Shown piece by piece: positions 21,745 to 32,368 of a stretch of 64,000 bases of DNA (its first letter is position 1; each line of letters opens with the position of its first letter). This DNA is from Litsea cubeba (Eukaryota; Streptophyta; Magnoliopsida; Laurales; Lauraceae), in NCBI GenBank assembly GCA_012931725.1, contig CM022946.1, positions 57,745,502-57,809,501 of the forward strand. The letters run 5' to 3'. The translations under genes and the position numbers were made by a program. Below the pieces are notes generated by a model. That model made no database searches, was not told where the DNA came from, and saw nothing but the letters and a program-made list of their open reading frames with translations.

Positions 21745-22500
21745 CCTCCTGAGCAATAAATAAAACCAACCATAGGCTTTTGTTTGAGTTTTGAAGCCGT
21801 TTGGGGTCCTATCACCAGTAGACTCATTTTTATCGTGATGAAGATGTCGCGGTTTGATGTGCGGTCAACCGATGTCTGATTAACTTGAAATTTGACAGGG
21901 AACCCATTGGAGTCATTTTAAGATGATCCATAGGCTCTGTCTTGGAAACCATGGTCCCGGAGAGCTTTGCCGCCGAGAGGCCTGATTTGGCTTCCGAGAG
22001 TCAAACTATGGTCAAATGTTGTCGAAATGACTTGAAATTTGACGTGCAGCCCTTTGTAAGCATTTTTGAAGCCGTCCATGTGCTCTATCTGATGAGTAAT
22101 GGCCTCGGCGGTTCTTTCTACCGAGAGGCTTGATTTAGCTGTTCGAGGGTTGATGTAGGGTCAAACGTTGTCGGTTTGACTCGGAACTTGACGTGGAGCC
22201 TTTTGGATGTATTTTGAGACCATCCATCGGCTCTGATCGAAGATTTGGTGTCTCCGATGCTTTCGCCGCCGAGAGCTCCTTTTCGGCTGTCGGAGAAGCG
22301 AAGTTAGGCCAAATGATTTTGAAATGGCCCGAAACTTCTTGTGTACTCCTCTTTTGGCTGTCTTGAAGGATCTTGCAGTTTTTGTTTGATTTTGACAAGA
22401 TTTGATTTTTTGGAAGTAGCATTGCCTATTTATGGCAAGTTGCGACTTCATGTAGCTCTTTGGATCTTGAAGAGGCAAAGTGACAATTTTGGTGTCAACA
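21745..22500 (-). mobile_element. Truncated LTR of the same 2.6-kb family
   Basis: Read on the minus strand from TGTTGACACC at 22500, this 756-bp piece matches the first part of the LTRs at 19288 (minus) and 25605 (plus). Homology stops abruptly at 21745. Its start abuts the C-terminal end of the antisense plant-mobile-domain pseudogene, whose protein-like translation runs right to the junction, so this piece probably inserted into or recombined with that gene. Confidence 0.75.
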
Positions 22501-24429
22501 CCAATAAGTGGTGTAAACAGCAAGATCTATCTGCAGTGCAATGTCAGAACAAATGGCTTCTATACTCGCAAAGAAACCCCTCATCTCTTATTGCATGGCC
22601 GAAGTCTTCTTCAAACCTAGATCCTGAGCCCTGGCTTCCCGAGTCGCGGTATCAGAAGACTCCTCACTGTCAAAAAAGTTAGGGAACGAAGAGCCAGAAC
22701 TCTTCCAACTACTGGATCTAACTTTCGAGCCGTCCTTCTCTTTCAAAAAATCATAGAAGGAGATAAGCTGAAAGTACAGGAGCCTGAGCTCCTCCGACTG
22801 CTCCTCAAGGACACTGTCAATCGGCATGAACTCTTCATAGAGTTTGCCAAGGATAGGCAATCCAGTAATGGCGCTCAACTCGTTCAAATAACAACCAATC
22901 TCACCATTCGTGACAACGAAGGTCTTGGTTTGTGGAAGGAATGACTCCAACATAGCCATGAAGGCCTCGTCGGAAAAGATCACGGTCTCCCTAAAGGGGC
23001 GGACCGCATCAAAAATCTCGGTTTCCTTCAAAACGGCGCCACCAATCAGCATGACGCGATCAGTCCACGACTTCCACTCGGAGTCCGCACTGAAACGGCC
23101 ACGAAGTCAGAAAGGCTTCACCCAATTACTGTCGTCACCGCTGAAAATGCCAAGGCCCACCGATCCCAAATCAACCAACGGATAATTAGAGCCCTGGTAG
23201 CCGCTGGCCGGCATCAACATGTCCATGTCAGCAGGCGATTTCTCTGCATATCCAGGAGAACCGCCAACAAAACCCCGGTCTTGATTACATTTGTCCTCTT
23301 CACCCAGCTTGGAGGATCTTTCCTCTCAGAGCACGTGGGTGCGAGGCTCATAATCGAGATCGTGCAATCAAACGTCGACCGGGTAACAACGGTTCTCTTC
23401 TCACCATTAGCCGTGTAAGATAACTAAAAACATCTTCTCTAATATGTCACGTCATCAGAGACTGCATCACCAAAGAAGAAGGTAGGCTTGGGTAAAACCC
23501 TCTGATTGTCCATCACCCAAGGATGGTTGCTTACCATGATCTGATAAAACTCCTCACTCTTGAGAGCGATCAGTCGCTGCCTCATCTCATCTCTATTGAG
23601 GTAGTCACACTCTTCCAGGTTTCTCTCAACATACTGGAACTTCTCCCAGGCCTGCTGAACTGCCGGATTAGAAGATCTAGCAGATCAACAAGGTACGCTT
23701 GTAACAAGCTCTTTACCTTTGTTCGTTCTAGAGGAACCACTTGCAAAGGTTTGAAAACAAAAAAGATCAATCATCAAAATGAGAGAATTTCGCTAAAAAA
23801 ATCTGGCGAAACTTTGATATGACTCCGGGGCAATTCCGAAGAAAAAGGAAATACCCCGAAAAAAATAGAAAGCTTGAAGATGGGCTCAACATTGCTGTGA
23901 GCTCCGAAACTCCAAACTTTCGAAACCTCAAAGTCTCCGCAAAATCAGGAAGGGCTCAACATCACTGATAGCTCCAAATTCCGAAATTTGCAAAAACTCT
24001 CAGGTATGCTATCAAATCATGCTATAAATTCAATTTACAAAAAAATACATGCATGAACATCCTGGTTTTCAAAAAAAATTAAGAATTATCATGATGAGCA
24101 AAAAAAAAGGGAAAAGAAACTTCCTTAAAAAAAAAAGGAGAGAGAAAGAAAACAAAAAAAGGGGCTAGCCCACAGGCCACATAGCCGTACGGCCAAATCC
24201 GTACGGATCTGTCCGTACGGCCCACAAAAAAAAAAAACAACAAAAAAAATGTGCAAAATAAAAAGAGAAAGAAAAAAAAAACTCGTGTAAAAAAAAAAGA
24301 AGAAAACACGTGGAAAGAAAATAAAAAAGAAAAGATAGAAACAAAAAAAAAAAACAAACACTTTCTTTTTTTACAATCCTACTTTCTACAATTGAGTTTT
24401 CTTGAGAAAGAGAACTTACTTGAAGCCAT
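22501..24429 (-). pseudogene. Antisense plant-mobile-domain (PMD) protein pseudogene in a retrotransposon
   Basis: PMD (aminotransferase-like) proteins occur both as host silencing factors of the MAIL/MAIN group and as extra genes in plant transposons. The minus strand encodes recognisable family blocks: AWEKFQYVERNLEECDYLNR near 23650, LGIFSGDDSNWVKPF near 23130, RFSADSEWKSWTDRVMLIGG near 23080, and NGEIGCYLNELSAITGLPIL near 22890. The longest open part is 22588-23052. Stops (TGA at 23685-23687, TAG at 23439-23441, TGA at 23107-23109) and at least one frame change show decay. Upstream, an ATG (24427-24429) starts MAS and meets a donor GTAAGT (24414-24419), with a TATA box at 24545-24551, so the gene had its own promoter and a short first exon. 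It lies antisense to the retrotransposon whose polypurine tract and LTR follow at 25591. Family assignment is from motif memory. Confidence 0.6.
24183..24227. repeat. Three CCGTACGG palindromes
   Basis: CCGTACGG occurs three times within about 45 bp, in an otherwise purine-rich segment, in the presumed first intron of the antisense PMD gene. Confidence 0.85.
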
Positions 24430-24544
24430 TGATGGAGAAGAAGAAGAAAATCTTAAAGATTCTTGAAGAACTCTTGGTCTTGAAGCCCTCTTGAGATTTT
24501 TGCAAAAGAAAGCAATAAGAGCAAGAGAACCAACCTCCCTTTGC

Positions 24545-24551
24545 TTTTATA
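24545..24551 (-). promoter_or_regulatory. TATA box for the antisense PMD gene
   Basis: CTATAAAAGC on the minus strand lies about 120 bp upstream of the ATG at 24427-24429, a normal plant promoter spacing given a leader of about 90 nt. Confidence 0.5.
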
Positions 24552-24604
24552 GAAGAGAGCAAACCAAAGAATGAAATAAGAAAGAGATAAGTGTTACTAA
24601 TTAG

Positions 24605-24860
24605 TAACCTTATCAAAAGAAAGAAATTAGAAAGATTCTTTCTCAAAAGAAATATATCTTGAGGGATTCTCTCCCAAAAAGAAAGCAATGAGAGATTTTC
24701 TCCCAAAAGAAAGGAAATTATAGATATTCCCTCCCAAATAAAGATATTTTGAGATATTCTCTCCCAAAATAAAGGGAACATGAGAGATTCTCTCCAAGTA
24801 AAGATATTCTTAGATATTCTCTATCCAAAGGAGATATTTTTATATATTCTTTACAAAAAT
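24605..24860. repeat. Degenerate tandem repeats, GAGATATTCTCTCCCAAA type
   Basis: About seven or eight units of 25-40 bp built on GAGATTCTCTCCCAAAAGAAAG and AGATATTCTCTCCAAATAAA variants. They lie directly upstream of the TATA box of the antisense PMD gene. Confidence 0.8.
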
Positions 24861-25152
24861 GACACCATATGAGATCTAAGCATTCCAAGAAGCTTAAGGT
24901 CCCATGGGTTAGCCCATATGAGCCAGGTTTGACCACCTAGGCACTAAAAAAAATTTGGCCTTTTAGTCAAAGAGAAATCCCTCTTACCAAGAGCATACAA
25001 AAATGGTTTCATGCCTCTTTTGAGTTGATTGGACCATACAAAAAAGAATTCCAAGCCCCATGATCTTTCAAAAATCAAACCATCCAGCCTCATAAACCAA
25101 ATTGAGCCAAAATCTTGAAATTGACATTCCACAAAAATCCAAACCAAATCTT

Positions 25153-25375
25153 GGTCCCCTAACTTGCCCCATACAGCTTGTTAGGTCACAAGACCAAAAC
25201 CAAAAAACCAAAACATGATCCCCTAACTTGCCACATACAGCCTGTTAGGTCACAAGATCAAAACCAAAATCGACCCCCCAACATTCCACATACAGCTTGT
25301 TGGGTCACACGGTCAAAATCAAACCCGACCCCCTAACCTACCACATATAGCTTGTTAGGTTACAAGGACAAAAAT
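25153..25375. repeat. Four tandem repeats of about 53-66 bp
   Basis: Each unit holds CCCCTAACTTGCCACATACA followed by GCTTGTTAGGTCACAAG and a CAAAACCAAA tail. Tandem arrays before the 3' LTR are typical of Tat-lineage gypsy elements. Confidence 0.85.
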
Positions 25376-25590
25376 AAAAATCCAAATCTACATCCCTGAT
25401 GTCATCTTCAAAGCTTTGCCTCGAGATGGTATGTGATCCCTTTCACTACCATAAAACTCCCCTTGAAGCTCAAAAGTCCACTCTACCAAAAGAAAGACTG
25501 CTCAAAGACTCTTGGTCAAGTCACAAGCTCTCCTTCAGAAATCTCTTCGAGGCACATCGACTACAAAAGTTAAGCAACTCGTCGATGTAC

Positions 25591-25604
25591 CTCGAGGGGG
25601 CATT
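25591..25604 (+). promoter_or_regulatory. Polypurine tract before the 3' LTR
   Basis: CTCGAGGGGGCATT lies directly before the LTR start TGTTGACAC at 25605. It identifies that LTR as a plus-oriented 3' LTR. Confidence 0.65.
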
Positions 25605-27301
25605 TGTTGACACAAAAAAAATGTGTCAATTTGCCTCTCCAAACTCAAGAAAGCTACATGAAGCTGCAGCCTGCCATAAATAGGCAATGCTACTTCCAAA
25701 AATCAAATCTTGTCAGAATCAAGCAAAAACTGCAAGAATCTTCATGACAACCAAAAGAGGAGTACACAAGAAGTTTCGGGCCATTTCAAAATCATTTGGC
25801 CTAACTTCACTTCTCCGATAGCTGAACAGGAGCTCTCAGCGGCAATAGCATCGGAGACACCAAATCTTCGATCAGAGCCTATGGATAGTCTCAAAATACA
25901 TCCAAAAGGCTCCACGTCAAGTTTCGAGTCAAACTGACAACGTTTGACCCTACATCAACCCTCGAATAGCTAAATCAAGCCTCTCGGCGATGAGAACTAC
26001 CGAGGCCATCACTCATCAAAAAGAGCACATGGACGGCTTCAAGATGCTTACAAAGGGCTACATGTCAAGTTTCAGGTCATTTTGACAACATTTGACCATA
26101 CTTTAACTCTCGAAAGCCAAATCAGGCCTCTGGGTGGTGAAGCTCCCTGGGACCATGGTTTCCAAGACAGAGCCTATGGATCATCTCAAAATGACTCTAA
26201 TAGGTTCCCTGTCAAATCTCAAGTCAATCGGACATCGGTTGACTGTACATTGAGGCACGACATCTTCTTCGCGATAAAATTAAGTCTACTGGCAAAAAGA
26301 CCCCAAATGGATTCAAAACTCAAAGAAAAACTATGGTTGGTCTTATTTATTGCTCAGCAGGCTTCACCTCAAATTTCAGGTCATTCTGACATCATTTGAC
26401 CCAATTTTGGCTTCTGACGGAAAATCGGCAGCTATGCGCGACAAAGACTTCGACTTTCCCGGAAAATTGGAAACTTTGCACTCCAAAATGCAAGGATTCT
26501 CGTCAAGTTTTTTACAGAGAAATCAGGCCAACATATGTGCAAAAATTTTAAGAAAAATATAGAAGAAAAAAGAATGAAAAAAAACCTCAAAACGGGGACC
26601 AAAAGGGAAAATTCCTCCAATGGAACCCCGGGTCACCGAGTTCGCCCCGGAAAGCCCGTTTTCCGTCGTTTTTTCGCGATTTGAAGCTCCCAACTCTTGG
26701 GATTTTTCAAAATTCATACTTTTGAGGCACCAAATCCTTCGACATCCGTCAAAATCACGGGTCAATCGTCAAGAGTATCAAAATCAACATTGATCGCCAA
26801 CCGGTCAACCAAAAAGTGTGCTTTCTACCCGACCGATCGAAATCTACATGACAGATGGCACCGACCCGCTGTTGGCAATCAATACCTGAAGTTACATGGT
26901 CATCCGATGTCGATCTACATGAAGATCCATCGATGATCATCGCTAGAAGAATCCCAAAAGATGCGGCACGGCCGGCCCGCGACTCTTCAACTGCTCGGCG
27001 ACCACTTAATGCGATTAATTGACTAGCTTTATTGCAGTCATTAGTTTATTTCTTTGGACGGCCCAATCAAAAGCGAGCATCCAAGAGTTACAAGTCAATT
27101 GATTCATGGCATTTAACCCATGAAACTCCTCCCATCAGGGCGATTAAAGGCGATTAAATGCTCTCAATCTCCACCAGCCAATCAGAACCCAAGAAAAATG
27201 AGTTACAAAATAAAGAAATAAATCTTGTAACTCTCCCTTTATGTTGCTTTATGACAATTAAAGCTCATAAACTCTCCTAAATGGCTACCAAAAAGCCTAT
27301 A

Positions 27302-30300
27302 TGTCACGCCCCCGGACCGAGAACCCATTAATTAAGTCCTTGATCCGGGGTCGTGGCGTGGCGAGCTAGAAAATTTCGCCCGCACACGCATGCTTCCCAC
27401 AGGTTTTCCACGGTAAGGATCCTCGAAGTTCAACCCATTACGAGCTAGCAATTACATTCACAATATATAAAGTTCGCGAAAGCATTCCCAACATACGAGT
27501 AAAATGGACATTCGTGACTAGTATCAAAATGAGAAACATATCATATATGGGCCCCAAGGAATAATTTAAGTTCATACAATAAAAGTTGTTTAATTATAAA
27601 ACCCCAAAAGAACAAGCCAACAATGGCTATGAACAAAAGTCCAGCAAAACAACCATCCCAAAGTGATCCGCAATACAAGTACGATCAGATGTTTAAACAA
27701 CATCATCGGCTTGCCACTCACGTTCAGTCTGCTCTAAAGCCTCCTCCTCAAGCTGTGTCTCAAAGGCTGAGGGGTCAAGATCTGGTACCAAACAATAAAG
27801 GGTCGGACACAACAGTCTGGCAAGTAAATAAAACAAGTAACATAATGATAGGATTTCTAAAACTTTATAAGAGAAACATAATTACATTTTAAATCCTAAT
27901 TAATGATATAGACAACATAAAGAGCATTTGCGAAACATTAAACAGTTCGTAAAATATAAAGATTTGAAGAAACGATGACGATTTAGTGCAACGATAACAT
28001 TTAGATAAAACGATGTCATTCGAATAAAACACTTAGCAAAACACATGGGCTACGTTCTCTTATTACCGAAGCGATAAGAGCACTCACTCAAAACGTACTT
28101 TAAAAGTACTAAATCAATACGTACTCTATTACCGAAGTAACGAGAGTACTCGATCAATTCCAAACCATATAAAATGGGAGGAAAGATCTCACCGTCGTCA
28201 TGGCCGAAAACACTCACTCATATAGAGCTCCAAACTGCAGTCGGTACACAATCAAGGATTCCAAGTCGGATGATCAATCCAACAAGAGTCCTAAGCTTAG
28301 TGGCGCTGGATAAATACTCAAAGAGGTACATTCAAAAAATATTTTTAAACATTGTCATCGATAAAACAACTACTCTTGACGATTTACAAACGGACACTTC
28401 ACTCACTCAATCGAGTAGTTTTATTGGTACTATCAAATCGTGGAGAAATACTCACTTCTTTTCATAAATCAATTTCATGCGAAAACATATACATCTTTGA
28501 TAGATTAGACAAAAAAAGAGGATACCGTATGATGAATCAATGGCCTACCATGGAGGGTCTTAATACACACTTAATATTCAAGAATTGATTTACAATTAAG
28601 AGTTCGGCACCAATGAAAATCTTCAACACTTGAGGTAGAAAGTGTGTCTTAAGACTAAGAAGCATCCCGGGTAATACTCCCATGTCGAACTTTCTTTCGT
28701 GTTTTCCAATTACTAGTCATACATTCAAGCTCCACAAATCATACAATTCTTTAATGGGCTTATGAGTAAATCAATTAGGATTATTGGGCCTTAAAGTAAG
28801 GAGGAAAGACGGGACAACAGGACCCCAAAAATGGATTAAAAAGGGCCCACAATTCACCAAGAAATGGGCCTTAAAAGAGGCCCCAAAATAGTCCCCATCC
28901 GGGCCCTGAAAAGGGCCCAGAATCTAGGCTGGGTCCGCTCGAGCGGCCCAGGGTCCGCTCGAGCGGACCCATTCCAGAACCTGGTCTGCTCGAGCGGACC
29001 ATTGGGTCGCTCGAGCGGACCCAGATTCTGGCTGGGTTCGTGGAAAAGTGCAGAAATGCACACTTCCAGCCCATATTTGGCCTCCTCTTCCCTACCTTCC
29101 TCTTTTACAAATATTCTACAATATTAGGCCTCTACTTGCCTCTTCAATCCACCATTAACTTCAATCATACACTAACCCATCAATTAACAAAAACTTCACA
29201 TAATTCTCAAGATTTCTTCATTCAAAAGAACACTAAACTTGTGGAGGAGTGCAAGTTAAATCTATGAGATCAAAAAGAGAGTGAAGACTTAGTTCTTTGC
29301 AAGACATTGTATAAGATGAAATGCATGAACTCATAGTTCACAACATCAATAAACACTTCCATATATCACATGAAAATAGAACATAGAATGAAATAGAGTG
29401 AAATCATTGAGATTAGAACAAAACACTATATTAGCTGAATCATCCAGTTGCCTTAGTCAAGGTGAAGGGCAAACCACACTAAAACTCTCTCTCTAGAGTC
29501 CCAAGCCTCCAATCTACAAAAGCCCCAAAAATGGCCAAGAGGAAAACCCTAGAAAACAAACAATCCTTGCATAACTTTGTGAAAACCTTTGCATATGTGA
29601 GAACGACTCTTTAAATGGGTTGAAGAGACAAGATTTCATAAAAGAAAGACAATGACCAACCTTATGTAGCTTGAACAAGAAAGAAGAGCTTGAAAAGTGG
29701 GTCTCTCTTTGCTCAAATCCTTTGAAAAATGGGTCTCAGATAAGCTTAGGAGTTGGAGAAAAGTCCTTGGAGATCAATCCTTGGTTTCTCCTTCAAGAAG
29801 TTGGCAAACAAGAAGAGAGAGAAAGAGTGGCTGGGAGAAAAAGCCCTAAGCTCAAAGGTTGCAGGAAAGAACAAATAAGGAAGAAGAAGAAAAGAAGCTC
29901 TCCTTATAAGAAGTAGTAAGTGGGCCCCAATCTTTTTAAGGCTGAAAACAACATTTGTGGACCCCAAATGAAGACGACGAAGAAGACAAAATTGCTTAAC
30001 AAAATTTCTACTTTCCGAAAAGTATATTTTTTAAATGTTTTGAAGTTTTTGAAATTTGGGCACAGATTTAGTGTAAAAAGACGTTTTTGCCCCTTTTTCT
30101 CGAAAAACGTGATTTTTGAGCCTCAAACGAAATTCGATACAACATAAAAGTTATCTGAAACAATAAAATGAGTCGAAAGACATGAAAATCGAAATTCTCC
30201 AAAATAGGAAAAATTCCCCCAATCTCACACGAAATACACGGGCGCCCCGTCCCGCGTCAAATTAAATCTATCGGTTCTCGAAAATCCCCAAAGCTATACA

Positions 30301-30409
30301 AAAGTCTATTCTAGCTTAAAATTAAGCTAATCATCCTCTAAACCCACTTAAACAATAATCACGATTAAAATAATAATAGAAAATACCGAATCTAGGTCGG
30401 GGTCTGACA
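27302..30409 (-). mobile_element. Nested Tekay/Del-type solo LTR (3108 bp), TSD CTATA
   Basis: It starts TGTCACGCCCCCGGACC and ends GGTCGGGGTCTGACA, and is flanked by perfect CTATA duplications (27297-27301 and 30410-30414). Read on the minus strand its start, TGTCAGACCCCGACCTAG, resembles that of the LTR at 172 (TGTAAGACCCTGATCC), and both end with a GG-CCGGGG-CG-GACA-type sequence. No coding domain lies inside, so it is a solo LTR. The target was the TATA box of the older LTR at 25605-31293. Confidence 0.85.
28935..29018. repeat. Cluster of four CCGCTCGAGCGG palindromes
   Basis: The 12-bp palindrome CCGCTCGAGCGG occurs at 28935-28946 and 28955-28966, with one-mismatch forms at 28986-28997 and 29007-29018. 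Spacers are short and unlike each other in length. Confidence 0.9.
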
Positions 30410-31293
30410 CTATAAATAGGAGAGCACTCCAAGCATTCAAAAACAGATCCAAGACAAGAGATAGAGAACTTCTTCCACAGACACAGATCCCAGATCAGAA
30501 AAAAGCACAGAAAATCCAGAGAAATAAAGAGAGAAAACTCTGCAAAAGTTCTACACCGGCCACCACTACAAGGTGACAAAAGTCCCTTGGGGGGTACCCC
30601 CCCCCCCAAGGTCTTTGCCTTCTCCTTCTGCCTCCAATGGCTTAGACGTGGCTTTTCAGCCCGTCTACTTAGATTTTTATTGGACATAGGACCTCCACTT
30701 GGTCTTTGTTCTCTAAGAATCTGAGGTAATAGCCAAGCCAAGCGAATCAAGAGCATCCTCTATTCTCATCTGCATGGATGATGGCGAATTCCACATATGG
30801 CTTGCGAGCATCAATCTGAACGAGTCCCCCATAATCTCCTGAGAAGTTAGATCCTCCTTTTCTTGCTTTTCATTATAGTTTGTATTTTTCTAAAAGAGAT
30901 AAAAATCACAACTCTTGTCTTTTATTATTGATGAGAATTGTAAATCGGCTATAAACGCCAACAATCAGCTATAAATGCCAAAATCGGCTATAAACGCCAA
31001 AAAAATCGGCTATAAATGGCAAAAAATCGCCTTTCACGGCAAATCAAGAAAATGTCTCTTTTCTTAAATATATGTGCAATGGAAAACTTGAAAGAAGTTG
31101 ATTTCCTTTTTACTTGCGAAGGTCGATCTCCAGATCACCACTTGCAATTCCAAGTAAATAGAAAATCTGGCACACCCTCACAAAAAAATGTTGACGCACG
31201 TTTTTTGCCCTCCGGGCGTGAAAGGGTCGTACTAAACGGACTCCCACGTCCGCCGACCTCGGTAGCATCCGAGCAGATAGGTGCGTTCCATCA

Positions 31294-32350
31294 ATCTTCA
31301 TCTTCTCCATCCCATGTTATATTTAATGCTTTCTTTCCTTTCTTATCACCTCTTTCAAATTCTTTAGGGGTGGAGCAATTTTGAACAATATGTCCAAACC
31401 CTTTGCAATTGAAACATTGCACATCCTTTTTAATAAATGGTCCTTTGGAATTTCTTTGAAATTTAAAACTTTTGCTCTCTTCAGAATTTCTATTGTTCTT
31501 GTTATTTTCTAAAGAATCTCTTAAATTTTTTTACAAATAAAGCATTATCCTCATCACTATCAATCTCACTATCATTTTCTTTCAATTGAGAGGAGAAGGC
31601 TACTCCTTTCTTTTTATCTTGAACTTCAAAGTCTAGTTCATATGTGAGTAGATTTCCTCTTAGTTCTTCAATTTTGATTTGGTAAACATTTTTACTTTCT
31701 GCTATGGCAACAATCTTGGGTTTGAATCTTTTAGGAAGAGATCTTAAAATTTTTCTCACAGTTTTAAATTCATCCATCTGTTCTCCTAGTCCTACATGAG
31801 AGTTGACTAACTCCATAATTTTTGTGTAGAATTCATCAAATGTTTCTTCTTAAAGCATTTTAATATCTTCTAATTTAGAGGTCAACATTTGAATTTTAGC
31901 TATCTTGACCTGATCTGTACCTTCATGGGTGGTCTCTAGGGTATCCCAAACTTCCTTAGCAATATTATAATTTACAACTCTATTGAATTCTTCTTGATAC
32001 AATGCAAAATATAGAGAGTTTTTTGCTTTAGCATTTAAATCAGCTCTATCATTTTCCCCTTGAGTCCAAGCACTCTTAGGTTTGAGAGTAAGGGATATGA
32101 TATTACCTTCAGAATCTTTTTCTGTGGTAGTGGCGAGATGATAGTCTTCTTCAATGATGTTCCACACATCTAAGCTTTGGGATTCTAAGAACACTTGCAT
32201 CCTAATTTTCCAATACCTATAGTGTGTTCCATTAAACAAGGGTGGTCTATTGGTGGCATTGCCCTCACCCAAATGAGATTGCAAGATGGCAACAAAAGAA
32301 AAACACTCACTACGATTCAACTCTAGGTTGTAAGACCTAAACAAGAGCAA
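31294..32350 (-). pseudogene. Ty1/copia gag (broken)
   Basis: Gag forms the retrotransposon particle and packages its RNA. The minus strand encodes a UBN2/DUF4219-type capsid region (RPPLFNGTHYRYWKIRMQVF, then KEVWDTLETTHEGTDQVK), a stop just after EDIKML near 31850, a further open stretch (RKILRSLPKRFKPKIVAIAE, then ELRGNLLTYELDFEVQDKKK), and after a frameshift a zinc knuckle CFNCKGFGHIVQNC near 31385-31425. Protease, integrase and reverse transcriptase are absent, because the frame is cut at 31294 by the LTR insertion. The start lies just downstream of the primer site at 32355-32366, as expected. Confidence 0.85.
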
Positions 32351-32354
32351 CCTT

Positions 32355-32366
32355 GCTCTGATACCA
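32355..32366 (-). promoter_or_regulatory. Primer binding site (tRNA-iMet)
   Basis: GCTCTGATACCA on the plus strand is the complement of TGGTATCAGAGC. It lies 2 bp from the LTR boundary at 32369. Confidence 0.85.
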
Positions 32367-32368
32367 AT

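Larger units (their letters stand above)
25605..31293 (+). mobile_element. 3' LTR of Tat-like element, interrupted by a nested Tekay LTR
   Basis: The LTR starts TGTTGACAC and ends GCGTTCCATCA. Net length without the insertion at 27302-30409 and its extra target duplication is about 2.6 kb, equal to the solo LTR at 16695-19288, to which it is inverted. Its far end abuts a copia gag frame: the gag translation runs to GAAGAT and the LTR follows at once, so the element inserted into the copia sequence (expected duplication ATCTT at 31294-31298). The promoter TATA box CTATAAATAGG is the site where the nested LTR inserted. The left half of the element is missing or scrambled. Confidence 0.75.

Noticed and set aside
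24079..24361. Phe-rich minus-strand frames resembling a membrane protein
   Set aside because: They are translations of long A-rich runs with no other support.
28935..29018. CRISPR-like spaced palindromes
   Set aside because: Only four short palindromes with uneven spacers in a plant LTR; no repeat-spacer regularity and a eukaryotic setting.
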